A stretch of 64,000 bases of DNA, taken from Methanofollis tationis (GTDB taxonomy: Archaea > Halobacteriota > Methanomicrobia > Methanomicrobiales > Methanofollaceae). Below are positions 8,538 to 16,174 of this stretch, piece after piece. Each line of letters opens with the position of its first letter. Position 1 is the first letter of the stretch. The stretch lies in contig NZ_JABXWR010000001.1 in the NCBI RefSeq assembly GCF_013377755.1, positions 62,001-126,000 of the forward strand. Reading direction: 5' to 3'. The position numbers were made by a program, and so were the translations under genes. Below the pieces are notes generated by a model. It was not told where the DNA came from. It searched no databases and worked only from the letters and a program-made list of their open reading frames with translations.

Positions 8538-9547
8538 CGCTCTATCCCCAGCGCCAGAAGTTTCCTGCATACCTCCACGTCCCTCGTAAACTCTGTATGC
8601 AGGTCTTCATCCATGAAGGTTAGCCTGAAGGCAGAGGAATCGTTCCCTTTGCCCCCGTACTCGCTGAATACCAGGACGGAACCGAGATCGATCACCCCGA
8701 AGATCACGGCGAGATAGGCGATGAGCCTGAAGAAGGCGTCGGCACCGGCGTTTGCAGGGCGTTCATGGTAGGGCGAGCGGAAGAGGAAGTACTCCACCCC
8801 TTCGGCATCGCAGAGGTCGGCCATGGCGGTGTCGGCCGTGAGCAGGACCGGCAGGCTGAAGCGCTCCTCCTCGAACCGCCTGAGTCCACGGACGATCAGC
8901 CCGTCGTTCTCCCGCGAGGTGTGGGCGGCGTCGGCGCCGGTTTCGAGGAGGAGGGCGCGGTCGCGCAGGTCACGGTATTCGGCCATCGCCAGGTAGGCCG
9001 CTTTCCTGGACTTTTTCTTCTTCCGGTTCTCGAACTCGGCGATCACGTCGGCGTGTGTGGGGGCGGACGCCTGGAGGTCGGCGGTGAAGCGGGACGAGTA
9101 TTTATGATTGAGGGCGTATTCGACCTCCTGCCTGACGATGTCAGGGAGGATCGTCTCTTCCGGGGCGATCGCCCCGGTGACCGTGACGAAGCGGTGGTAC
9201 AGGAGGTTGGTGTCGATGCCGAAGCGGACCTCCTTTTTTAACTCCCGGTAGATTCCGAGACGTCCGGCAAACTCCGCCAGGTTTTCGTAGGAGGTCACCC
9301 CGCTGGCGAGCAGGCACTCGTCGTAATCGGTAAACGAAGGCATCTCGGTTGCATGGGTGCCAAAAATTCTCCATCCACGCTCGAAATCTTCTTTTTCGGC
9401 GATGAACTCGATGCGATATCCGGCGCCCTCCGGCCCGACCGAAAAAAGGGCGAGATCATAGAGGGGATACGAGACGGTGAAGCGCCCGGAGAAAAGGTTT
9501 GCCAGGATCGGAAGCTCCTTTTCCTCGATCTCGACGGAGAGGCTCAT
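8534..9547 (-). CDS. PIN-domain protein with novel N-terminal domain
   Basis: 337 residues. I recognise no full-length family. The region 108-250 has the spaced acidic residues of PIN-domain ribonucleases: FGIDTNLLY (Asp112), PDIVRQEVEYALNHKY (Glu141), NDGLIVRGL (Asp215) and LLTADTAMADLC (Asp239). A basic stretch (ENRKKKKSRK, about 173-182) could contact RNA. Residues 1-100 match nothing I know, and the C-terminal 50 residues include a hydrophobic segment (RLIAYLAVIFGVIDLGSVLVF). It overlaps both neighbours by 4 bp, so production is coupled to the upstream CARF-like protein and the downstream HAD enzyme. RNase activity is inferred from the motif pattern only. Confidence 0.6.
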   Translation of the reverse strand: MSLSVEIEEKELPILANLFSGRFTVSYPLYDLALFSVGPEGAGYRIEFIAEKEDFERGWRIFGTHATEMPSFTDYDECLLASGVTSYENLAEFAGRLGIYRELKKEVRFGIDTNLLYHRFVTVTGAIAPEETILPDIVRQEVEYALNHKYSSRFTADLQASAPTHADVIAEFENRKKKKSRKAAYLAMAEYRDLRDRALLLETGADAAHTSRENDGLIVRGLRRFEEERFSLPVLLTADTAMADLCDAEGVEYFLFRSPYHERPANAGADAFFRLIAYLAVIFGVIDLGSVLVFSEYGGKGNDSSAFRLTFMDEDLHTEFTRDVEVCRKLLALGIER

Positions 9548-10029
9548 GCCCGTCCCCCGGCAAGGTCATGGAGGGGCTGGAGGTGGAGGGGGATCATCGG
9601 GTAGGGCCGCGCCATCCCCTCCTCGACCAGGAGACCGAGATAGTAGATATGCTCGGGTGCTATCCCGGCCGATGCAAGGGCGGTGCACGCCGAGACGATC
9701 GCCGCTTTTCTCCCGGGCGTGATGTCGAGGGCGATGACATATCCGTCCCGGGACAGGCGCTCCGCAAGCCTTAATACCGCCTCTCCTGCGGCGGCATAGT
9801 CCCCGCACGGCAGATCGACGGTCGAGATCAGGGGGCTGATCCCGTATCGCTCCGAGATGATCCCGATACCCTCGACGATGCCGGCGGGGCTGGAGCGGCA
9901 CGCCGCATCCATGAGGATAGAGACATCGGTGGGGGCATACACGCCCTCACGGAGGACGGCGTGGTAGGTGTTGAGGAGCGCCCAGCCTGACCTCCCGGCA
10001 AAGGTGATATAGGCCATCCGTTCCGCCAT
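9544..10029 (-). CDS. Rossmann-like protein with CARF-like signature
   Basis: 161 residues, no clear named family. It reads as a Rossmann-type alpha/beta domain: MAYITFAGRSG early, DVSILMDA as a second strand, and VIALDITPGRKAAIVSA (DITPGRKAA at 102-110) followed by a helix. That last element resembles the strand-loop-helix of CARF domains, where a similar T/P-G-x-K loop contacts cyclic oligoadenylate. This is a visual resemblance, not a database match. It heads a tightly overlapping operon with a PIN-type nuclease. A generic nucleotide-binding role is an alternative. Confidence 0.5.
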   Translation of the reverse strand: MAERMAYITFAGRSGWALLNTYHAVLREGVYAPTDVSILMDAACRSSPAGIVEGIGIISERYGISPLISTVDLPCGDYAAAGEAVLRLAERLSRDGYVIALDITPGRKAAIVSACTALASAGIAPEHIYYLGLLVEEGMARPYPMIPLHLQPLHDLAGGRA

Positions 10030-10075
10030 GGCTGAGGGTATCAGGGAGAAAAGGTAAAAAAATTGTGATCCTCGC

Positions 10076-10831
10076 TCACGCCACCGGGACGACGAGCGGG
10101 AGACCCCTGTGGGTGACCACCTCGACGGAAACGCCGTAGACCTCGCCGATCACCGCGGGGGTGACGATGCTGCGGTCGCCATGGGCGTAGACCCGCCCGT
10201 CTTTTAAGAAGATGAAGCGGTCGGCGTACCTGAGCGCCTGGTTGAGGTCGTGCATCGTCATCACCGCCGCGATCGTGTGCTGGCGGACGATCTGCACGAT
10301 CGTGGAGAGGATCTCGACCTGGTTTTTGAGGTCCAGGCTGCTGGTCGGTTCGTCGAGCAGGAGGATCTTGGGCTCCTGCACGAGCGCCCGGGCGATCGCC
10401 ACCTTCTGGAGTTCGCCGCCGCTCATCTCGTCGATGTAGGAGAGGCGGAGGTTGTCCATCGAGAGGCGGTGGAAGACGGCGTCGACGATCCTGAGGTCGC
10501 GATCGGTGATGTCCCAGCCGATATGGGGGCGGCGGCCCAGGAGGACGGCGTCGAAGGCGGTCAGCCGCCCGGTCTCGACCCGCTGGGGGACGTAGCCCAC
10601 CCGCCGGGCGATGTCCATCAGGTTCAGGCGGGAGAGGTCTTCGCCGTCGAGGTTGACGACGCCCCCTTTCGGCCTGAGGATCCGGTTGAGGCACTTTAAA
10701 AGCGTCGTCTTCCCGACACCGTTCGGACCCAGGATCGCCACCACCTCGCCGGCGTCGATCGTGAAGGCGATCTCGTTGAGGACGTCGTGGTTCCGGTACA
10801 GGAACGTGAGTTCGTCGACCGCGAGGATCAT
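10076..10831 (-). CDS. ABC transporter ATP-binding protein (iron-complex/cobalamin type)
   Basis: 251-residue ATPase of a FecCDE/BtuCDF-type importer on the cytoplasmic face. Walker A is GPNGVGKTT (35-43), the signature is MSGGELQK, Walker B is ILLLDEPTSSLD and the switch is MTMHDLNQA. It overlaps the permease gene by 4 bp and lies third in a binding protein-permease-ATPase operon. The substrate could be a siderophore, heme or a corrinoid; nothing in the sequence settles this. Confidence 0.95.
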   Translation of the reverse strand: MILAVDELTFLYRNHDVLNEIAFTIDAGEVVAILGPNGVGKTTLLKCLNRILRPKGGVVNLDGEDLSRLNLMDIARRVGYVPQRVETGRLTAFDAVLLGRRPHIGWDITDRDLRIVDAVFHRLSMDNLRLSYIDEMSGGELQKVAIARALVQEPKILLLDEPTSSLDLKNQVEILSTIVQIVRQHTIAAVMTMHDLNQALRYADRFIFLKDGRVYAHGDRSIVTPAVIGEVYGVSVEVVTHRGLPLVVPVA

Positions 10832-11943
10832 CGCCGGTACCCCCTGAGGAGCAGGTAGATGAAGACCGGCGCCCCCATGAACGCCGTCAGGACGGCGACC
10901 GGGAGGATGTAGGGCGCCACGATCACCCGGGCGACGGTGTCCGAGGCGAGGAGGAGGACACCGCCCATCACGCAGGAGCCCGGGATCAGGTAGCGCTGGT
11001 CGTCGCCGATGAGCCGTCTGACCATGTGCGGGCAGACGAGCCCGACAAACCCGATCACGCCGAGGAACGAGACGATCACGGCCGAGACGAGGGCGGCGAC
11101 GATCATCCCGATGTTGCGCACCCCCTCGACATTGACGCCGAGCCCTTTTGCGGCCTCGTCGCCGGCGTCGATGGAGTTGTAGTTCCAGCGGTTGGCGATG
11201 AAGAAGATGGTCGCCGCCACGACGACGAAGGACATGATCCCGAGTTCTGGCCAGTTGATCCGGCCGACGTCGCCGAAGGTCCAGAAGACGACGGCGGCGA
11301 GCTGGGCGTCGGAGGCGAAGTACTGCAGGAACATCGTGCCTGCGGTGAAGAGCGAGGAGAGCGCCACGCCGGCGAGCACCATCACCTCAGGGGACGCCCC
11401 GCGCACCCGGGAGATGAGCAGGATCACGCCGGTCGCAAGGAGGCAGAAGATGAAGGCGACGATCGTCGTCAGGTAGGGGTTGTTGAGGGTGACGGCGTCG
11501 GCGACCGTCGAGTGCATCTGCCCGGTGCCCAGGAGGATGACCGAGACCGCCGCCCCGAAGGCGCCGGCGTTCGAGATGCCGAGGGTGAACGGCGAACCGA
11601 GCGGGTTTCTCAGGATCGACTGCATGGCGACGCCGGCCACCGAGAGCCCGACGCCGGCGACGATCGCCGCGAGCGCCTGCGGGAGGCGGATGTTCCAGAT
11701 AATCAGGTCCCATTTGCCGGGCACGACCGTGGCGGCGGCGGGGTTGAGGAACCCGTTGACCCGGTCGATCATGCCGTTGACCAGGGAGAGCAGGACGTCG
11801 TATGCAGGGATATTGACCGCACCGATCGAGATGGAAAAGATGAAGAGAAGAAAGAGGAGGGCGATCCCTCCGAGGATCCAGAGGTACTTGCGCCGCGTGT
11901 ACGCCTGGTAGTCCGCGGGGACTGTCCCGTCTGCAAAGTGCAC
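10828..11943 (-). CDS. FecCD/BtuC-family ABC transporter permease
   Basis: 371-residue polytopic membrane protein with about ten hydrophobic segments, typical of FecCD permeases. Family segments are LPQALAAIVAGVGLSVAGVAMQSILRNPLGSPFTLGISNAG in the N-terminal half (several consecutive elements) and IGFVGLVCPHMVRRLIGDDQR near the C-terminus, where the coupling helix meets the ATPase. It follows the binding-protein gene after 43 bp and overlaps the ATPase gene by 4 bp. Confidence 0.95.
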   Translation of the reverse strand: MHFADGTVPADYQAYTRRKYLWILGGIALLFLLFIFSISIGAVNIPAYDVLLSLVNGMIDRVNGFLNPAAATVVPGKWDLIIWNIRLPQALAAIVAGVGLSVAGVAMQSILRNPLGSPFTLGISNAGAFGAAVSVILLGTGQMHSTVADAVTLNNPYLTTIVAFIFCLLATGVILLISRVRGASPEVMVLAGVALSSLFTAGTMFLQYFASDAQLAAVVFWTFGDVGRINWPELGIMSFVVVAATIFFIANRWNYNSIDAGDEAAKGLGVNVEGVRNIGMIVAALVSAVIVSFLGVIGFVGLVCPHMVRRLIGDDQRYLIPGSCVMGGVLLLASDTVARVIVAPYILPVAVLTAFMGAPVFIYLLLRGYRR

Positions 11944-11986
11944 GCCTTTACATCCTCCTTTGATATCTCGTGACGCTGATCATGGA

Positions 11987-13138
11987 TCACACCGAAATCT
12001 GCGCGAATCCGAGGTCGCTGTACTGACCGTTCAGGTCGCCGAAGTTCGGTTTCCCGATGAAGAAGGCAAATATTTCGTCGGCCTTCCGGGCCGGGTCGAC
12101 GTCCTCGAACCGCTCGGGATAGAGGGTCTTGCCAACAAAGTAGGCATTCGCGAGCACGGTCTCGTAGTTCGTGTTGTAGAAGTTGTACGGGAGGACGCCG
12201 TAGACCTTGCCGTTCTTCGACGCCGAGAGGCCCTGCAGTGCCGGGTCAGTCTTCAACTCGCCGATGGCGCCGTCGCTCTCCATCTGGATGGTGCCGACGT
12301 CGATGAAGATGTACTCCGGGTTCCAGTCGACGAGGGCTTCTTTGGCGATATCGGCATGCGCCGTGCCCATGCCGGCGGCGACGTTCTTCGCGTGCACCCA
12401 GAGGAAGGGCGGGTAGGCCGGTTCGGTGGAGATGATCCCGTGCGCCCCGGCCGAGGAGACGCCGCCAACGTAGACCTTCTTCTGTTCAGCTTCAGGGATG
12501 TCGCCGGTCCGCTTCTCGAGGTCGGCGATCGTCGCCTCGATGTAGGCGATCACCTCTTCGGCCCGGTCCTGCTCTCCGAGGACCTCGCCCATCAGCCGGA
12601 GGCCGCCGTACATCTCGGCCTTCTCGGCGTCGTTCCTCAGGGAGCCGTACGCGAAGGCGACGACCGGGATGCCGGTCTTCTCCTGGAGGGTGTCAGCCTC
12701 GGCGGCGCTGGTGCCGTAGGCCGTTCCGGTCGAACCGGTCTTGAAGACGACCTCAGGCCCGATCCCCAGGATCTTCTCGGGGTCGTCCTTGCCCCTGAAC
12801 TCGCCGATCAGGGGAAGGCCCTTCAACTGCGACCCGTATGCAAGGGCATAGGGGCGGCCCTCCATCGCCTGCTCTTTCTTCTCGTTGCTGTCCACGCCGA
12901 CGACCAGGTCCTGCCCGCCGAGGTAGACGAGGTAGCGGAGGCAGCCCGTGCCCGAGCAGACGACGCTCCCGGGGGGTGAGGGAACGGTGACCGTCCGGCC
13001 GAAGCCATCGGTCACGGTGAGTTCGGATGGTCCCGCCGGCGTGGTCGGCGCCACGTCGGTGCCGGTGCACCCGGCGCTTAAAGCGAGGGCCAGAACGACA
13101 CCTATCAATCCAAGAATAAGTACGATTTTTTTACTCAT
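11987..13138 (-). CDS. ABC transporter substrate-binding lipoprotein (FecB/BtuF type)
   Basis: 383 residues. The signal peptide (about 1-22) ends in a lipobox, ALSAGCTG, so the mature protein should be lipid-anchored on the outer face. A short Thr/Pro spacer is followed by LTVTDGFGRTVTVPSPP, the usual opening of periplasmic-binding-protein class III domains, and a second lobe with EYIFIDVGT. It is first gene of the importer operon. The TATA box lies 19-28 bp before the ATG, so the mRNA is probably leaderless, and a palindrome sits just upstream (separate entry). Confidence 0.93.
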   Translation of the reverse strand: MSKKIVLILGLIGVVLALALSAGCTGTDVAPTTPAGPSELTVTDGFGRTVTVPSPPGSVVCSGTGCLRYLVYLGGQDLVVGVDSNEKKEQAMEGRPYALAYGSQLKGLPLIGEFRGKDDPEKILGIGPEVVFKTGSTGTAYGTSAAEADTLQEKTGIPVVAFAYGSLRNDAEKAEMYGGLRLMGEVLGEQDRAEEVIAYIEATIADLEKRTGDIPEAEQKKVYVGGVSSAGAHGIISTEPAYPPFLWVHAKNVAAGMGTAHADIAKEALVDWNPEYIFIDVGTIQMESDGAIGELKTDPALQGLSASKNGKVYGVLPYNFYNTNYETVLANAYFVGKTLYPERFEDVDPARKADEIFAFFIGKPNFGDLNGQYSDLGFAQISV

Positions 13139-13156
13139 AGTTCTTCAACACGTAGG

Positions 13157-13187
13157 TTTTTATATGACCATATAACTTATTTAAGTT
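13157..13187 (-). promoter_or_regulatory. Promoter and palindromic operator of the ABC importer
   Basis: Read on the minus strand, CATATAAAAA (13157-13166) is a good archaeal TATA box, its nearest edge 19 bp before the ATG at 13138. Immediately upstream is AACTTATTTAAGTT (13174-13187), two perfect 6-bp arms around 2 bp. A palindrome next to the TATA/BRE site is a natural place for a metal-dependent repressor such as a DtxR-family protein. The regulator's identity is inferred from the operon's likely iron/cobalamin role. Confidence 0.5.
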
Positions 13188-13350
13188 AATTAATCTTACG
13201 ATATTTTAAAAGAATAAGAATTCATCCGGGCTCGCCCCACGCCATGTATTCTGCAGGAAGGCGCCTGGACGATCACGAAAAGATGCTGGCAACACGATGG
13301 TACTGAAAAAAAGCGGGCAGAAAAAGGAAGGAGTCGGGATCCCGATCTGA
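13188..13350. other. Intergenic region
   Basis: No gene or RNA recognised. The end nearest the importer is AT-rich (TTAATTAATC). The rest is GC-rich, with an A-run at 13307-13313 that, read on the minus strand, gives the T-run expected of a terminator after the small lipoprotein gene. Confidence 0.3.
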
Positions 13351-13656
13351 TCAGGCCGTCTCGATAGAGACGACCTCCACCGGCGTCCCCCACTGCTGGA
13401 TGGTGGCGACGTCCACCGGTTTGAGCGTGAACCTGACCCGAAGCCCGTCCTGCGCAAATGTGGGGTCGAGGTCCAGGGGCAGGTAGTGTGTGCCGTCGTC
13501 GGCGACGATGCCGTAGAACCCGCCCTCCAGGTCGATGTAGGTGACCGTGCCGATGCCGGTGACGGTCCCCTCCTCCCCTCCGGTGCACCCGCAGACGAAT
13601 GCCAGGGCGGCGACGACGATCAGAAGGGCCATGCCTGAATGTGATATTGTTCTCAT
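13351..13656 (-). CDS. Small secreted lipoprotein, unknown function
   Basis: 101 residues from the ATG at 13656, preceded by GGTGGTGAAAG; a TATA-like ATATATAT lies near 13696-13703. The signal sequence MALLIVVAALAFVCGCTGG ends in a lipobox. The mature part is a compact beta-rich domain (VTYIDLEGGFYGIVADDGTHYLP, then RVRFTLKPVDVATI), suggestive of a small OB- or SH3-like barrel. I do not recognise a named family. The longer upstream frame is unlikely because it lacks a signal peptide and would run antisense through the start of the next gene. Confidence 0.75.
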   Translation of the reverse strand: MRTISHSGMALLIVVAALAFVCGCTGGEEGTVTGIGTVTYIDLEGGFYGIVADDGTHYLPLDLDPTFAQDGLRVRFTLKPVDVATIQQWGTPVEVVSIETA

Positions 13657-13810
13657 ATCTTTCACCACCGTCCAGATACACAGGGAGGGGGCATATATAT
13701 TGTCATAACTGCGGGACCGTTCGCAGTCATCCGCCGGGTCAGGTATAAATATCTGGCCCGAGGATCGGGGTAATAATCGCCCTTCCGGGGCGGTTGGACT
13801 GGTGATATGG

Positions 13811-15178
13811 ATGATCCTTGAAAAAATTGTATCCGAGGGGCTCGCCCACAACTCGTACCTGGTCGGGGCCGACGGCGGCGCCGCCGTCATCGACCCGAAA
13901 CGGGACTGCGCCGTGTACCTTGAGATCGCTGAACGCCACGGCCTTTTGATCACGCACATCTTCGAGACGCATAGAAACGAGGACTACTGCATCGGGTCGC
14001 TCGAACTGGCGAAGCAGACCGGGGCCGCGATCCTGCACGGGGCGGCGATGGACTTCGCCTACGGGACGCCGGTCCATGACGGGGAGGAGTTCGCCGTCGG
14101 GTCCCTCCTGATCAGGGTGCTGGAGACGCCCGGCCATACCGACGAGAGCATATCGCTTGTCCTGACCGATACAGGCGTCTCGCCCGACCCCTACCTGGTC
14201 TTCACCGGCGACGCCCTCTTCGCGGGCGATGTCGGCCGGACCGATTTTTTCAAGGACCGCCTCGAGGAGATGGCCGGGAAACTCCACGACGCCCTCTGGC
14301 AGAAGATCCTCCCGCTCGGCGACGGGGTGATCATCTGCCCGGCCCATGGCGCCGGGTCGGTCTGCGGCGGCGGGATCAGCGACCTCCCCCTCACCACGGT
14401 CGGCTACGAGAAAAGGACAAATCCCCTCCTGCACCTTGACCGGGAGACCTTCATCAGGGAAAAGTCCACCGAGCACCACTATATCCCCCCCTATTTCACG
14501 ATGATGGAGCACTACAACCGGTCAGGCGTCCCCCCGCGTGCGGGGAGGCAGGTGATGCGCCCCCTCACCCCGGCGGAGGTCGAGGGTGCCGCAGACGAAG
14601 GAGCGCTCATCGTCGATATCAGGGGGCCTTCGGCCTTCGCCGGCGGGCATGTGCCCGGGAGCCTGAACATCTGGTCAGGAGGGCTCTCGTCGTTTCTCGG
14701 GTATTTCGCCTCGTACGACCGGCCGATCGTCTTCGTCGACGAGTTCAACCTCGCCCTCCGGTCGGCAGAGGTCCAGGCGCTGCGGATCGGCTTCGACCTG
14801 ATCGCCGGCTACCTCGGCGGCGGGATGGGAGCGTGGAACAAAAGCGGGCGCCCCATCGGGCGGTGCGGGACGTGCGCGGCGGGAGAGGTCGATCTCGACG
14901 CCGAAGGGCAGTTCATCCTGGATGTCAGGGACATACGCAACCGGACCGCCGCCGGGGCGATCCCCGGGTCCTATCACGTCTATGCGGGTGAGATCGAAGG
15001 TGGCCTCGCCGCCATCCCGAAGGACCGGCACGTCCTGGTCTACTGCGATGCCGGGTTCAAGGGCAGCCTTGCCGCCTCGGCGCTCCTGAGAAACGGCTAT
15101 GAGCGGGTGACCAACATCCTCGGTGGGATGGCCGCCTGGAAAAAGGCCGGGCTCCCGGTGGAATGGACCGGGGCGTGA
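13811..15178 (+). CDS. Metallo-beta-lactamase fold protein with two rhodanese domains
   Basis: 455 residues from ATG 13811 (GGTGAT site 4 bp upstream; an in-frame GTG at 13802 is less likely). The MBL domain (1-240) has PGHTDESI and FTGDALFAGDVGRTDF, but the usual HxHxDH motif is H54-R-N-E-D-Y, so two metal ligands are replaced. The first rhodanese domain (about 255-355) has VFVDEFNLALRS at its active loop and lacks the cysteine. The second (about 370-450) has VLVYCDAGFKG with the catalytic Cys. Persulfide-dioxygenase/sulfur-transfer relatives share this architecture; activity here may rest on the last rhodanese domain. It is monocistronic and divergent from the small lipoprotein gene. Confidence 0.88.
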   Translation: MILEKIVSEGLAHNSYLVGADGGAAVIDPKRDCAVYLEIAERHGLLITHIFETHRNEDYCIGSLELAKQTGAAILHGAAMDFAYGTPVHDGEEFAVGSLLIRVLETPGHTDESISLVLTDTGVSPDPYLVFTGDALFAGDVGRTDFFKDRLEEMAGKLHDALWQKILPLGDGVIICPAHGAGSVCGGGISDLPLTTVGYEKRTNPLLHLDRETFIREKSTEHHYIPPYFTMMEHYNRSGVPPRAGRQVMRPLTPAEVEGAADEGALIVDIRGPSAFAGGHVPGSLNIWSGGLSSFLGYFASYDRPIVFVDEFNLALRSAEVQALRIGFDLIAGYLGGGMGAWNKSGRPIGRCGTCAAGEVDLDAEGQFILDVRDIRNRTAAGAIPGSYHVYAGEIEGGLAAIPKDRHVLVYCDAGFKGSLAASALLRNGYERVTNILGGMAAWKKAGLPVEWTGA

Positions 15179-15568
15179 GGGGCGGCAGGCCCTCCGGGCC
15201 GGGGTTGCATCCCCGGACCTCCACATGCGATTGCCCCAGGACATGAGGGAGCGGGAGGGCAGAGCCTCTCTCGATGAAAAATAATGGATCGACGAGCCGG
15301 TGCGGTCTGTCCGTCCCTGCCCCAATCGCAGGTCTATGGGGCGGCCGGCCCCCCGGCAGAGGCAGAACCTGATTCCCGTAGCCTCACACAACGCCCACCT
15401 CGCGCCTGGGGTTGCCCCGGACATGCGGGATCGGTCGGGCCGGAGAGGCGATCATCCCCCAATCGCACCGGCGGATGGATCAATCAATGTTCGTTCAGAA
15501 ACACTTCACCCCATCAGGAGTGAAGGGCCAGAAAAAATAAGGAGAGCAGGGGAAGCCGCAACCCGGCG
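15179..15568. repeat. GC-rich dispersed intergenic repeat block
   Basis: 390 bp without a supported gene. It contains motifs shared with the blocks at 26.9, 31.3 and 35.4 kb: CCCCAATCGCA (15318-15328), a GGGGCGGCCGGCCCCCCGG palindrome-like core near 15338-15357, then GAACCTGATTCCCGTA and CTCACACAACGCCCACC. A second CCAATCGCA is near 15457-15465. Short frames through it are frame-shifted readings of the repeat. An A/T stretch near 15533-15540 probably terminates the fasciclin gene on the minus strand. Confidence 0.6.
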
Positions 15569-16132
15569 TCACGACGGCAGCATCACGGCATCGATGACGT
15601 GAATGACGCCGTTGCTGCATTCGATGTCGGCGGTCGTGACGTTCGCACCGCCCACTTTCACCCCCCCGTCTGTCGTGATGGCGAGATCAGACCCCTCGAG
15701 GCTCGTGAGGCTGCTCATGCCCACGATCTCCGTGGACAGGTATTTCCCTGCGACCACATGGTAGGTGAGCACGCGGCTCAACTCGGTCGTGTTCGCAAGA
15801 AGGCCGTCGAGCGCTCCCGCGGGAAGCGCTTCAAACGCCGCATCGGTCGGTGCAAACACCGTGAACGGACCGTCGCCCTTCATTGTTTCGGTCAGTTTTG
15901 CCGCATCGAGGGCGGTGAGCAGGGTCGTAAATGCCCCGGCCTCGGTCGCCGTTTCGACGATGTCCTTCTCCGCCGGGGGCGCAGTCGTCTGTTCGGTCGT
16001 CGGTTCGGCAGTCGGTTCGGTGGTCGCCACCGTCGTCGGGGGTGTCGTGGTCTCGCCGGTACACCCGCATATCAGGATAGCCGCGACAACAAGCGCAGCC
16101 ATAACAATCGTTACTATTTTTTTCATACTCAT
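15569..16132 (-). CDS. Fasciclin (FAS1)-domain lipoprotein
   Basis: 187 residues. A signal peptide with lipobox ILICGCTG anchors the protein to the membrane. A Thr/Pro/Glu-rich linker (about 25-55) holds the domain away from the cell surface. The FAS1 domain (about 57-187) has the H1 motif GPFTVFAPTDAAFEAL, the LTYHVV segment and the closing NGVIHVIDAVMLP. FAS1 domains mediate adhesion in many organisms; in methanogens these short single-domain lipoproteins are common but little studied. No operon partner. Confidence 0.93.
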   Translation of the reverse strand: MSMKKIVTIVMAALVVAAILICGCTGETTTPPTTVATTEPTAEPTTEQTTAPPAEKDIVETATEAGAFTTLLTALDAAKLTETMKGDGPFTVFAPTDAAFEALPAGALDGLLANTTELSRVLTYHVVAGKYLSTEIVGMSSLTSLEGSDLAITTDGGVKVGGANVTTADIECSNGVIHVIDAVMLPS

Positions 16133-16174
16133 CCCCCCCAGGGACAGTGCATATCTGGAGTTAATGATATTATA

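Noticed and set aside
11026-11973. 315-residue plus-strand frame
   Set aside because: It lies fully antisense to the FecCD permease, is very rich in Asp/Glu/Arg, as expected from the reverse of a high-GC gene, and has no family features.
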